Source: Lithodes maja
Lineage: Eukaryota; Arthropoda; Malacostraca; Decapoda; Lithodidae
NCBI GenBank assembly: GCA_037953745.1
Contig: JBAKBP010007438.1
Coordinates: forward strand, 1-64,000
Reading direction: 5' to 3'
DNA: 64,000 nt
The translations under genes and the position numbers were made by a program. Below, piece by piece: positions 11,931-23,300 of this stretch. How positions within the stretch are numbered: position 1 is the stretch's first letter; each line of letters opens with the position of its first letter. The notes below the pieces were generated by a model. That model saw only the letters and a program-made list of their open reading frames with translations, had not been told where the DNA came from and made no database searches.

Positions 11931-12600
11931 CATGATTGGAACGGACAGCTGTAATTAGTTGTATATAGTTATATAGATGGGCGACAAACTATATCGTGAA
12001 AACCCCAGTTTGAATTTACTTGGTTCATAGTTTCCTCGTTTATTCAGTTTAGTAGATACGTAAATATTAATTATGTATGATAATAATAATCAATCCTTGG
12101 AATTATATTGCAATTAATATTACTTAATACTGGCTGATATACAGTATATAGTCATGGTGCATTCTTTCCAATATTATTAAGAATTTATGGCTGGCAACCT
12201 AGCGACACAAAATGGCCAGCCGTTCGAAAGATCCCCACTTGCTCTTCAAACACCACCATGTAAACATACCGTACTACTCTCTCCTCTCTCTGCCGGGTTT
12301 TTCGCTACACTACCACCATATTACCTCTACCAGACGTCCATCAATCCATCTACATCTCAGCATGAGGCTAAGTACCTGTTAATAGATTAGAGTGCACTCC
12401 AGTAATATCAACAGGTACGCAATGTTATAGGCTAGCCTAGACCAATGAGATTGACACTACATTATTAACTACTATTATCATGATCAATGATGTAACATTT
12501 ATCGCTACTACCTATATATAATACTATGTAACCTATATATCATATATTTGCTTTATCCTATCAGTCCTTATACCCTCCAAGGATATATATATTTGTGAAT
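11931..12600. other. No gene recognised; possible BEL/Pao 3' end
   Basis: Follows directly after the BEL/Pao remnant, so it may include 3' untranslated or LTR sequence. I could not define terminal repeats. No coding feature. Confidence 0.35.
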
Positions 12601-12616
12601 ACCATGAATTCAGGAT

Positions 12617-13024
12617 AATCAGAGTGAGAGTTGAGCATTCTCTGCCATACCCATAGCTTGCTCTAATTGTTCCTTTCGCGTATATATTTTCTAGATCTCA
12701 AGTGGCGGCATCTCTTCCGTGGATAAACCTCTCTACTGCCAGCTTAGAGGCTGGCAGACTGGGACCCAAAGCGTCACATTTTTCCTTTGCCCCTCAACTA
12801 TCCCTTCATAATTGTTGTGGGGCACAGGGCCCTGGGTGGGGCTTTGGTGTCCCAGGCGTGTCCGCAACCTCCTCAGCCCCTCGCCTGGGAGCGGTTTCGG
12901 TCACCTTAGCTTTCTTAGTGGTAAAGCTGGGAGGGTTCTGTGGGGGCACTTGGTTAAGACCTTGGCCTTGCTTGGGACTTTGGGGCTGCTCGTCTAGATA
13001 GCCTGGTAAACAACAACAACAACA
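12617..13024 (+). mobile_element. Dispersed retroposon-like repeat with (AAC)n tail, copy 2
   Basis: Full-length inverted match to 1869-2285. It begins ATCAGAGTGAGAGTTGAGC, ends GCCTGGTAAACAACAACAAC and runs into a (TA)n tract. The AAC tail on this strand defines its 3' end. Long open frames inside it (12702-13001) have no matching frame in copy 1 and are not considered coding. Confidence 0.75.
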
Positions 13025-13030
13025 ATATAT

Positions 13031-13082
<52 letters not shown>
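13025..13082. repeat. (TA)n microsatellite
   Basis: TA tract directly downstream of the AAC tail of the dispersed repeat. Confidence 0.95.
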
Positions 13083-13083
<1 letters not shown>

Positions 13084-13097
13084 CCAATATATACATT

Positions 13098-13236
13098 ATC
13101 TATCTGCTTTCTTTCTCCACTGTTTTAATCGATGTTGTTCTTGGACGTTCTCTTGGTCGTCTTCCTTGTGTTCTTGTGTATAAGGATCTTCTCGGTAGCC
13201 TTCTGCTATCTATTCGTTCCACGTGTCCGTATCATC
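13098..13236 (-). pseudogene. RTE-like LINE C-terminal fragment
   Basis: The minus strand reads YGHVERIDSRRLPRRSLY, then TQGRRPRERPRTTSIKTVE. The GHVER and GRRPR-GRPR-like blocks are characteristic of the extreme C-terminus of RTE-type and related non-LTR ORFs, comparable to the fragment at 20871-21266. Only about 45 residues remain. Confidence 0.6.
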
Positions 13237-13276
13237 GTCTTTATGTGTAAAAAGGGTTACCCTGCCACAGCAGACA

Positions 13277-13988
13277 TTTAGTGGGTGTGGTAGTACGTCC
13301 TAGCATGTTTCACATGCTCACACCCAGTCAAGGGATATCCTGATGACGTATACAGACTAAACACATAACAAAGCCACTCCAACAGCTTCCTCTCTCTCCA
13401 ACACCCCTTCTCCCTTCTCTACACTCTTCAGTAAAAATAGGAAAAGTAGAAAGTAGCTACGTGGTGCCGTTGTAAAGGCTTATCCCTCAATACCTTAACC
13501 CTTTATTGGCGGCGCGCAACTTATGTCGTGTGAAAGAAATTTGGACTAAGTGGCGGTTCACAACTTATGTTGTGTGCCATTTTCAGCACGTAATGTTGCA
13601 GAGAGAGAGAGCTGAGTGGTGTGAGGAGCGTAGTAAGGCTATGACCGTCGCACACCACCGCGGTGGGCCAACTGAAGTGACAACCACCCTTCCTTCCCCC
13701 ATCACACTCGCTACACAGGGAATTATGTAGGGAAAGTACCTAATTACATGGTTTTTGCACTCGTGTTGCGCGATCGTTGCAAGAAAACTAGCGGTCGTAC
13801 AAGGATGGTTTGGGTGTCATTGGAAAGCTCTGTTTATGCCCTTTCGGGGATAGATACTTGTTTTACGCTCTGCGTCTTATTTAGGCATGAAAATGATCAC
13901 GTAAACAACCCTATTTAGGGTAAAAACACCCCGCTGGGCGGTACATATAAATTACCGCCTACGCCGCTCGTTAGGTGTTAATCTGACC
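13277..13988 (+). mobile_element. SINE family 2, copy 2, split by a MITE
   Basis: Headless copy of the SINE at 7443-7766. It runs AGACATTTAGTGGGTG, GTAGTACGTCCTAGCATG, GACGTATACAGAC through to TATCCCTCAATACC, then is interrupted at TTAA. The last bases (TCTGACC) resume at 13982, matching CCTGACC of the intact copy. Confidence 0.75.
13499..13977. mobile_element. TTAA-flanked MITE (479 bp) inside a SINE
   Basis: Perfect TTAA on both sides (13495-13498 and 13978-13981). Terminal inverted repeats are imperfect: CCCTTTATTGGCGGCG on the left, and CACCTAACGAGCGGCG on the right when reverse-complemented. It has internal repeats of CAACTTATGTYGTGTG. There is no transposase. It differs in sequence from the TGACG-palindrome MITEs but shares the target. 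The interrupted SINE supplies the empty-site comparison. Confidence 0.8.
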
Positions 13989-14328
13989 ATGAGAAATAAG
14001 ATAAGTAGCTTATTTGCCTTGCCTTGTCCCTACTTGCTCTCTTAAAAGATAGGATTAGATATTCAGTTAATCATGATTTGTTATGTTCTGTTATGTTATG
14101 TATTGTATTCAGTTAATTGTATATTATAATTTCATGTAAATAGATTATAATTTTACTTAATGTTTTGCAGTTACCACCTACACCTAATATAATTATTTGT
14201 TCACTAATATATTGATAGTATTAATAATCAGCCGACTCAAGACAGAGCAAGCAAGAACAGGGAAAACATAAAAACAACTTAAAACAACGAATAAACACAG
14301 ATAAAAAACACAAATTCACACACATCTA

Positions 14329-14500
14329 GGTCACCCAGGAGAAGACCCAGAGAACAGGGCCACCAAGGTCGCTCCAGCACTCCCCCGGCCCCCGACCACC
14401 CGGAGAGGTTCCGATCTCGGCAGGCAGACATGCAGCGAAGCTACCCCCAAAATGGGGATTGGGCCTGAGCATATAGATAGATAGATAGATAGATTAATAA
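14329..14500 (+). mobile_element. GC-rich retroposon-like 3' fragment with (GATA)n tail
   Basis: A GC-rich block (GGTCACCCAGGAGAAGACCC ... GGGGATTGGGCCTGAGC) is followed by five GATA units in otherwise AT-rich DNA. A short-repeat tail is typical of a LINE or SINE 3' end. No family assigned. Confidence 0.4.
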
Positions 14501-15053
14501 TCATAGTGCAATAATCTAAGGACTTTAATAAATAAATATTGACGAGGATTAAGGAAGGACAATCTTTGGGATTCCTTAATACTAATGGCAATCTGATATA
14601 ATTTGATATTTTCTTAGCTGTCCATTGTTCACCTACAAAGGGTTCGGTAACTCATAAGTTACTAGTTTGTGGAAGTTATAACATACCACTTTGTGACTAA
14701 AGGATAAGGGATTCACACCACTTTGTTATTGAGACTGATTAATAGATCTCTGTTCTGTGGTTTATCTTGTGAGATGTTTGCAAATGGTGTAGGTTCGAAC
14801 CCCGCCTGTAACGTTACACTCCCTCTCCACCCCCTTTCTCTCTCTCTTACTTATGCCTAGTATTTAAACAAAACATTAAAGGATATAATTATTTTCTACT
14901 GTCTCTGGGCTTAATACCAACTTATGTTATATGTCAGATTATATTATGGTTTCAATGAGGGTTGAATAACACAGTACTCAATAGGTATCTGGTATAATAA
15001 AGTTGAGGCTGCACAATAAATATTATTAGCAGTATGGATATAGGCTTTCAAAT

Positions 15054-15055
<2 letters not shown>
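14501..15055. other. No gene recognised; small LINE and tRNA-like traces
   Basis: About 14893-14921 resembles the start of LINE copy A (CTCTGGGCTTAATAC). GGTTCGAACCCC at about 14792-14803 looks like an isolated B box with no matching A box. Neither is a supported gene. Confidence 0.35.

Positions 15056-15057
<2 letters not shown>

Positions 15058-15117
<60 letters not shown>
15058..15117. repeat. (TA)n microsatellite
   Basis: Uninterrupted TA tract adjoining the 3' side of the Penelope-like element. Confidence 0.95.
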
Positions 15118-15121
<4 letters not shown>

Positions 15122-15213
15122 GTGGCAATAGATTCTCCTCGGGGGAAGCGGAGTCTTATAAGGGCAAGCAACACCAAGGTAAACACGAACATCTTTATTC
15201 TGGTACCGGTAAC

Positions 15214-15246
15214 GTTTCGACATTAACATAATTATGTCATCATCAG
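15214..15246 (-). ncRNA. Hammerhead-ribozyme-like motif
   Basis: On the minus strand, CTGATGA (15246-15240) is followed by a GACAT...ATGTC stem with a 10-nt loop, then GAAAC (15218-15214). CTGATGA and GAAA are the invariant hammerhead core. Hammerheads are known in the terminal repeats of Penelope-like elements, and this lies in the element's 3' region. One extra base sits between the core and stem II, and the outer stem is short, so activity is not assured. Confidence 0.55.
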
Positions 15247-15443
15247 ACCTAAAGCAATAAGAAATAAATGTATTAATACATTATGTTGACATTTAAAGCA
15301 AATATTTTTTTAATAATTAATTAGAAAAACATAAAAAGTTAGAAATCGCGAAAAAAGAGATAGAAACAAACACAAGCAACAGAAACAGCTAAACCATATG
15401 TGAACTACGTGTAGATATTGTAGGCTAAACTGTACACAATACC

Positions 15444-16079
15444 TTAGAAACATAATAGGTTGGAGGAGAATTCGTGGGTGCCCAAGGTGGGCTTAAGATG
15501 GTGAGTGAGGAGGGACTCTGCTATTAACCGGGTAGTGTCACCAGAACAACTGAAAATTACTGAAAAATCTGTTTTGTTAATGGAATGGCCTAAAGGTTCA
15601 CAATGGTCTCGAATAGCTGAAAAGGATGGTTTAGAAATGGGAAGTCCAGTTCTATAAGATCGACCCAGGTGCTCCGCAACCCTCGTGTTTAAGTGCCGTT
15701 TTGATTGGCCTATATAAGTTGCATTACAGCAGCTACATTTATATTGATAAACAATAGAGGATTGCAGAACATCCGGGATACGATCTTTGAATTTGAAATG
15801 ACGAGACAAAGTATTGGTAGGTTTGAATATTATTCTGAGGGACACTTGGGGATAGAAGCAACGAATCAATTTTGTGACTTTATGGCGTATCGAGTAACTT
15901 GATGGTCCTAAAAATGGCATAGTGAAAAATATTACTGCCTTTTTAGCAGTCGGTACGGGGCTCGGGACTTGGAAAAGTTTATTTAGTTGTTTACCGAAAC
16001 AGTTTTCAATGAATGAAATAGGGAAACCATTAGAATGTAAAATGTGTTTGAGATATTCGAGTTCATTGTGAAAAGACAA
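15444..16079 (-). pseudogene. Penelope-like RT C-terminus plus GIY-YIG endonuclease
   Basis: A 211-residue open frame. The first 110 residues are the RT thumb/linker (FHNELEYLKHILHSNGFP, then VIFFTMPFLGPSS and RHFKFKDRIPD). Residues about 112-200 form the GIY-YIG nuclease: VYQYKCSCCNATYIGQSKRHL, an arginine in TRVAEHLG, and a C-terminal E in AESLLTHH. In active Penelope elements this domain nicks the target and RT extends from it. The CxCC-type cysteines before ATYIGQS match the usual insertion in Penelope nucleases. The frame is open and ends naturally, but the catalytic RT core is absent, so the copy cannot act alone. The ATG at 16079 is not a real start, since homologous sequence continues upstream. 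Confidence 0.88.
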
Positions 16080-16254
16080 ATATGAGGAACAAATGTGGCA
16101 AGCACGGGTGACTAAAGTTAAGATTAAATTTCGTTTGTACTGTATCGGGATAGATGAATTAAATGTTGTTGTTAAACCTGTGAAGGTTGGTTTCCTGTAT
16201 ATTGAAGTATTAAATGAGTCAGGTGTTCTGTTAATGTTTATGTCTAGGAATATA

Positions 16255-16255
<1 letters not shown>

Positions 16256-16290
<35 letters not shown>
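16256..16290. repeat. (TA)n microsatellite
   Basis: TA tract at the 5' break of the Penelope-like element. Confidence 0.9.
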
Positions 16291-16437
16291 GAGTTAATAC
16301 TTAGTTATATGAGTAATAGGTGAGTAAAGTGAGTATCTTGTGTAAAAGAGGACTCTACAAAATTACAGTATGGAACAAGTATCTGAGTTTGTAAGTATGA
16401 CCATACTTAAGGTATCCTCTTGAAGGTCATTTATACT

Positions 16438-17030
16438 TTTATTATTATTATTATTATTATATGAGATGCCGAAGTCTCCAACCAGGGTGCAGAAACACCA
16501 TCAAGATCAATCCACACAAAACACCCGGAGGCACTGGAGAGAGACTATGGCAACTTAGGAAAAAATAAAAACATACACTGTATACTGTACTGTACATATA
16601 CACATATTAAACACAGATAACATATTATGCAGTGGAGGATATCAAGCTTAAATATAATACAATAAAATAGAATAAAATAAGTTTAAAAATTAGAATTAAT
16701 GCTGCAAAAAAGCATTAACTCTAGACTTAAAAATGGAGATATTAGCTGAATTGACTAGCTCATTTGGCAACTTATTCCACAAGTCAACCATGGCCGGCAC
16801 AAAACACCGTGAAAACTGTGTAGTAGAAAAATTAACACGGCTCATGGCAAGATAATTAAGATTACTTGTGAATCTAGTTGCACGAGCCCGGACATAGGGC
16901 CCAGGCAGAACCCCATGTAAGGGATGCTGAGGGTTGTTAAAAACTTTAAATAAAAGACTAAGGGCACCAACTTTACGTCGATGACACAGATCAAGAGACA
17001 AATTAGGTAAAATAAAACTGATGGAATTTA
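16438..17030 (-). pseudogene. LINE RT C-terminal fragment with (TAA)n tail
   Basis: The minus-strand frame 17001-16696 reads SLDLCHRRKVGALSLLFKVF, then LPGPYVRARATRFTSN, SRVNFSTTQFSRCFVP and VDLWNKLPNELVNSANISIF. It ends in a VNAFLQH-type terminus. The R-R-x-x-x-x-L-x-L-L-F-K block and LWNKLP are standard in the ORF2 C-terminus of CR1/L2/Jockey-type LINEs. About 250 bp of 3' untranslated sequence follows, ending in an ATA/TAA microsatellite tail (16438-16461). All enzymatic domains are lost by 5' truncation. Confidence 0.8.
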
Positions 17031-17540
17031 GCTTAATTAACTTATGAGTCAGTAGTGAATGTAAGTGTTGCTTATTGGTGGTAGTGAGTTATCAACAAAA
17101 CATCTATAGGCTGAGTATAGTAGCCGTGGTAAGGAGTAAGATGGCCTAAAGGGAGGTGTCTAGTCCTGGCCGGTATCAGTGGAGAAGTGAGTTGTCCACT
17201 TCCCTTTTCTGAGAGGTATGTTACCCCAGGAAATTAAATGATAACAAGCTACCCGAACTACTTCTGTTCCGTGATGTATGATGCCTTTCTTTGTTTACAT
17301 TTGAACACGATACATTCTAGTCAAAACACATTGCATAAACAATACGATATAATATTCTAAACATAATAGTGTAAGTTATGTGTAGTAAAGTACTGATTCT
17401 TGAATATAGCTAACTGAGTTTTAGTTTATTTAAGGTAGTTGGATTGTCTAAATAGAATTATAGTTAAATATATACAAATTTATATGGAGAATTACAGTTA
17501 CATACATATATCAAATTACTGTAGTTGTTGGTGGAAGTAT
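17031..17540. other. No gene recognised
   Basis: AT-rich spacer without supported features. Confidence 0.4.
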
Positions 17541-17544
17541 ATAT

Positions 17545-17880
17545 ATATATTTTTGTTCTTCTATATTCCAACTTACTTCCTCTCGGGCATAGGCTGAGAC
17601 CCTTAACATTCACCGCTTTACAATGAACAGTGAAGCCTGTGAGGTCTTGTTCCAGTCTAGGGAGTGAGACATGTGAAGCACGTAGAGTACAACGAGCACC
17701 TGCCATCTTGCCTTCACATGAGGCACGGTGCTCACTCATGGCCCGAAACGACCCCATCTCTGAAGCCACCTCGCTCCTGTGCTTCACTGTCTCACCCCCT
17801 ACACTCGGACTCTCACACTTACACACACACAACGCCACCTGTTGAGCAGATAACTCACCAGGTTATCTGGTGCCCTATCA
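17545..17880 (-). mobile_element. tRNA-derived SINE family 1, headless copy
   Basis: Minus-strand copy of the SINE body seen at 44173-44690 and 45822-46304. Shared blocks on the plus strand are TTCTATATTCCAAC, GGGCATAGGCTGA, GAGGTCTTGTTCCAGTCTAG and GGAGTGAGACATGTGAAGC. The tRNA-like head is absent. It contains a roughly 50-bp internal segment not seen in the other copies. Confidence 0.75.
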
Positions 17881-18770
17881 CTTAATGAGCGTTAAGTGAT
17901 GCTAAAAACTGAGGGTTATACTAAGAAGGAGTACGGACCAGATAGTGTTCCTTCCGTTGTACTAAAAAATCTATTTCTTGCTGACTCCTTACCTAGGCAA
18001 ACTTCCGTCTCTGTCTTTCCTCTAACATCTTCCCTTCTTGCTGGAAGTTTGGTCTCATTCAACCTGCCCCAAAGAAGGGTGACCGTTCTAAACCCTCCAA
18101 CTATCGTCCAATTGTTCATAATTCATGCATCTCTAAAGATTTTTAATCTATCTTCATTCAAAATTTCTTAAGCAATTGTCTTCCCATAGTCTACTTTCAA
18201 ATCGCCAGTATGGGTTCCTTAAGGGCCGCTCTACTGGGGATCTTATTTGTCTTAATAATTCTTGGTTATCCTCCTTTCGGGACTTCGGTGAGACCTTTTA
18301 TACTGCGCTATCCAAATTGCAAGCATTCGGTAGAGTCTGGCACAAATCCCTTCGGTTTCTATCCCTCTATCTGTGCCACTATTTCAAACTTCCTTTCTGG
18401 CCATTCCATAGCTGTGGTTGAGGATTTTCATTGCTATTCATTAATGATCTTTTTAACTATACTTCTAGTCTTATCAACTCATATACTGGTCTTTACCTTG
18501 CACTGTTAACCTATTTGTCAACAACGATCCACCATGCAATTACTCCAAAATTCATGTAATTATCTTCCGATCTATGAACTATTTCCGATTGTGACAGAGA
18601 ACATCTTGTTACTTTCAATGCTTCTAAAACCCAATATCTCCACATATCTACCCGTCACAATCTTCAACATGACTATCCCTAACTCTTCAACAATACACAA
18701 ATAAATCCTTCATCTTTTCTCAAAATTCTTAGTGCGTCTTTTTCTGTTGGCCTTTTTTGGAAAGATACCA

Positions 18771-18858
18771 AACTTACAGGAACTCATGTTAATATAATAC
18801 AGTCAGCTCAAAATGCGCCGTTACATAATTTCTTGAAAGGGTAAAGTAAATATAATAC
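18771..18858 (+). mobile_element. Short retroposon insertion sharing a 57-bp 3' end
   Basis: Inserted in LINE copy B, with ATACCA on both sides as a candidate target duplication. Its last 57 bp (ACAGTCAGCTCAAAATGCGC ... AAAGTAAATATA) recur at 19794-19850. A common 3' end with different 5' ends is the pattern of 5'-truncated retroposition. Confidence 0.6.
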
Positions 18859-19011
18859 CACTGGAACAGCTTCCCAGAAGTTAGGAATGTTTAACTGTCT
18901 CCATGGGTTCTTTACCTCTGCACAGCTTATTGTTCTGTGCAGGGACACAGTGCATCCATGTATTGCGTATTGTTCGCATCTGTGGGGAGGTTCCACCCAT
19001 ATCTCATTGTA

Positions 19012-19850
19012 GCGGGCTGTATCAGGCTGTCTATTTTCTGTGTCTTACCTTTTTGTTATTTCTTTGCAATGTTTGTAGATTCGGCGATGGCTGTAATCAT
19101 GTTAATTAGGAAATACAAGATTGAGGTTTCTTCAAGTAAACACTTTTGGTTTTCTTATTTATTTACCAAGAAAATATATTTCTGAAACATGTTAACTTTT
19201 ATACAGGGTTAACTTTAACTGTAAGGTTTGTGAAGGTACTGTAGCGACCCTATGGGAAGTACATGTAACTTTAAACAACTATATAAAGAAAGTAACTAAG
19301 ACAAATGAGCTATATTTCCTGTAAACTGTTATCTCTGTAAAAGAAAATAATATATTAGGAACAGTTCTAGAACAAAGTATTTTTACACACCTTAAGTATG
19401 TTGCAGTATCGATACTGTATGCGTCACTGTATAACACTGATTAATACCTAGAGCGCTGAACGAATGGACCTTCCTGTGGCAGTGAGTGTTTGCTACTGAC
19501 GCTCTCAGGCACTCAGCCGGCTCTGTCACGGGTGTGGCAGTGTTGTATGATACTAACTAGTTGCTGGCAATCTTCTTCGGTGTTTCGGCAATGATCTGTG
19601 AATCATGGTGTAAGAGGCGTGGGAGCCATGATTACGATTGCAGGTTTAGGCCAAGGGAGTTTATAGGTGGGGTTATGATCTTCTATGGGTAAGATCATTC
19701 CAACTCAAAATGTACAGTTGTAGATTAAAATAAGTGGGTAACTGATATAGTGTTGTGAGATATATATGTTTTATAACAGTAAAACTACAGTGTACAGTCA
19801 GCTCAAAATGCGCCGTTACATAATTTCTTGAAAGGGTAAAGTAAATATAA
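19012..19850 (+). mobile_element. Unclassified retroposon-like insertion, about 840 bp
   Basis: Lies between two LINE copy B segments and ends with the same 57-bp block as 18801-18858. No recognisable coding region. Its left edge is approximate. Confidence 0.5.
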
Positions 19851-20344
19851 AGTTGTCTAATCAACTCGCCTATACTTAAGCATGGTTCACACATGCCCGA
19901 GTCTGAGCCCGAGTGTCCACGAGTCCACAGTCGCGGGGACTCGCGTAATGACTTGGGCAGTGTCTCAGGTACTCGTGGGAACTCGAGCAACATCGTGGGA
20001 GACTCTTAGAGACTCATGGGAACTCAGCTCGGGGAGCCATACTTTCATCCCAGCATGAAAATATTGGCCCGAGTCCAACTCGCGGACAAAACCACGTGGT
20101 CAAAAACTGCCCGAGTCATCACAAAGGACTACACATGAGTACAAAGGAAAACAAGCAACAACAGGTCATGCGACCCCTCGAGGTTACTTGACCTCCAAAA
20201 CACTGCTGTTCCAAGTGTTGCGACAGTATTTCGGAGAGAATGTTGGAAAGATGTGTGAAGGAAGTGCTGCCCTGGGGCTTAGTTCATGGCATGGGAAACT
20301 ATATTAAGGTTACTGAACAAACACTACTAAAGAAAATACTTATT

Positions 20345-23300
20345 CAATTACAAATGCAGCCTACCTTGGGTTCAGGGCAAGGTGCTTGTTTAGGCGAACT
20401 TTGAAGGAATCAATCGTTTTGCAGTCTATGACATCTCGGGGAAGCCCATTCCACAAATTGACGACTTGATTGAAGAAGAAATTCTTGGATTCGTTAGAGT
20501 TGAATGATTTACCAATGATTTTGCAGCCATTTCCCCGCGTGTAGTTTGATCGGTCAATCGTAAAATATTTATTACAGTTCATGTTGTCGATGCCTTTAAT
20601 GATCTTGAAAACTTGAATAAGGTCAGCTCTCAATATGCGCTTGAGTAATGGATATAAATTTAGTTCTTTAAGGCTTTCCTCGTATGGTTTGTTCCGAAAA
20701 CAGGGTATCATCTTGGTAGATCTACGTTGAACTCGTTCCAATTTGTCTATATCGTTTTTATAGTACGTGCACCAGAACTGAATGCAGTATTCCAAAAGTG
20801 GGCGGACTAATAAATTGTAAAGGGATACTGTCTTTTGATTTATGTTCAAATGATCTACCTATCTATCTATCTATTGCCTGACACCGTGATCCACGAAGGG
20901 GTGGCCACGAACGAACCGCCCCCATGCACCTCTGTCCCCAGTCAGTCGATGCCCCTCCCCCCAACCAGCACCACCTTCGTTCATATACTTCTTCACTCCA
21001 TCCTTCCATCTCTCCTTCGGTCTACCTCTCCCTCTCTGTCCCTCCACCTCGCTCTCGTACACCCTCTTAGTCATTCCCTCGCTTTCCATAAGTTCCATAT
21101 GGCCGAACCATCTCAAGTTGTTCCTTTTCACACTTTCCAGCACATCTACCTCCACACCACACCTCCTTCTTACTTCTTCATTAGTCTGTCTATCCCTCCA
21201 TGTAACTCCGCATGCACTTCTTAAGTAATTCATTTCCACTGCTCTCACTCTTGGTCTGAGTCTCAACCAACGTCCATGCTTCGCTTCCGTAAGTCAGTAA
21301 CAGGATTACCACACTGTCATGCAAGGACTTCTTCACTTCCATACTGACCCACCCTATTTCTTGTTACTGCTTTCAGCGATCCTACAACCCTCTTCCTACC
21401 TATGAAACCTATTATTTTGTTTGCCTTCTTAACAACTTCAGCACAATGTTGACTTGGTTTTAGGTTACTGGATATTGTTACTCCTAAATCGGGGTCTCTG
21501 TCTATACTCTTTAGCTGGGTGCCATTCATCGAGTAGTCTGCTTTTTCATTGCAGTATCCGATATGAAGTACTTTACACTTATCTTCATTGAAGCACAATT
21601 GCCAGATTTTGGCCCATTGTGAAAGCTTGTTTAGATTGTTTTGCATATCTTTAACATGTTCATTTGTCAGTACGGTATTTGCGATTTTTGTGTTATCTGC
21701 AAACTTTGAGATTCTACAGGTGAGACCCTCATTTATGTCGTTAATGTAAATTAGGAAAAGGACTGGCCCAGCACTGATCCTTGAGGTACACCACTAGTTA
21801 CATTGGTCCACGTTGATGCTTCCTAAGTAATAACTCCTCTTTGTTTCCTTTCACTAAGCCAATTTTCTATCCACTATAGAACTCCGCCTTGTATTCCATT
21901 TACTTTTATTTTAATCACTAACCGTCTGTGTGGAACTTTATCAAAAGCTTTCTGGAAATCTAAGTATATAATATCTACAGCTTTACTTTCGTCATATAGA
22001 TTTAGGATGTTATGGAAGAAATCTAAATTAAATGGTTTGCTAAGCAGGAACGTTTTTTGCGAAAACCATGTTGTGAGTCTTTTAGTATAATATTTTCCTC
22101 CAAGTGATTAACGAGCCTGGTTTTATTATTGTTTCTAGTATTTTGCATACTACTGAGGTCAAGCTGATTGGACGATAATTGCTAGGCAAAGATTTGTAAC
22201 TTTTTAAAAAATTTGTGTTACGTTCGCAAGTTTCAACTCAGGTATTTCGCCGGTTTCCAAGGATTTGTTGAAGATCAGCGTCAGGTGTTTGGAGAGCTCG
22301 CATTTAGCTTCTTTAAGAACTCTTGGAGAAATTGTATCGGGTCCAGGTGATTTGCTTTCATTGAGGTTATCTATACATCTCAGTACCTCTGCCTCAGTAA
22401 TGCTGACATTTCTAAGAACTTCCAAATTGGTTGTCTGTACTGGGGTACTGTAGGGAAGTCACATAAGTCTTCTGATGTAAAGACTGATGCAAAGAAGTTA
22501 TTGAGAGTATTACTCATTCTGGCATCTTCATTGGTAAAATCTCCATTTTCATCTACCAAGGGTCAAATCGTTGAAGTCACCACTTTCTTCTTCCTGATGT
22601 AACTGTAGAATTTGTTTGGATTAGTCTTGATTTGATTCGCAACATGTAACTCCAAAGTGTTTTTACTTTGTTTAATTAACCTTTTGGATTTACGTCGTAG
22701 ATCTCTGAAGTCCTGTCTATTTTACATCATTATCAGAGGTTTGTAATCTCTCATGAGCATTCTTTTTAGCGAGTAGACATTCAGTTATTTCTCTATTCCT
22801 CCATTTAGGTTTGTTATTATGTGCAGATCTTCTGTTTTTTTTTTTATGGTATGCACTCGCATACTGCGTTCGTGTAAATTTCTGTGAAAATTGTCCATGA
22901 TTGGTTTATCTCATCATTGTTTAGAAAACTCCAATTGGCTTCTTTAAATTTTGATCTGAGTTTATGGAAATTTGCTTGCTTGAAATTTGGAAGCTTCTCA
23001 TTGCTGGTATTGCGTTTATTGCTATTAAATTGTATACTGAAAGTGATCGTACGGTGGTCACTATTGCAGAATTCATCACCAACAGTCACGTTATCGATCA
23101 AGTCTTCTTTTGTTGCAAGTACAAGGTCAAGAACATTATTACCGCGGGTTGGGGATTGAACAAATTGATGACGGAAGCTTTCTTGTAAGTTGGCATACAG
23201 ATCGTGTCCGGAGTGTAAAGTAAGAGTGTCGCCCCACTTGGTCACTGGTAAATTAAACTCGCCAAAAATTATAGTATCGTGTATGTTACTTATTTCTGTA

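Larger units (their letters stand above)
15120..16255 (-). mobile_element. Penelope-like element, 5'-truncated
   Basis: On the minus strand, about 16250-16080 reads FLDININRTPDSFNTSIYRK, then PTFTG and a RACHICS segment. This is the RT region just after the catalytic palm in Penelope-like elements. The frame runs on into the 15444-16079 ORF. Downstream of the stop lies about 320 bp of 3' sequence with a hammerhead-like motif. (TA)n tracts bound both ends. The catalytic RT motifs lie upstream of the truncation and are missing. Confidence 0.85.

Noticed and set aside
12702..13001. 99-residue open frame with a protein-like composition
   Set aside because: It lies in a dispersed repeat whose other copy (1869-2285) does not preserve the frame.
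20871..21266. Independent arginine-rich host protein
   Set aside because: The FGHM and GRGRPK-x-RW blocks are the standard C-terminus of RTE-like LINEs.
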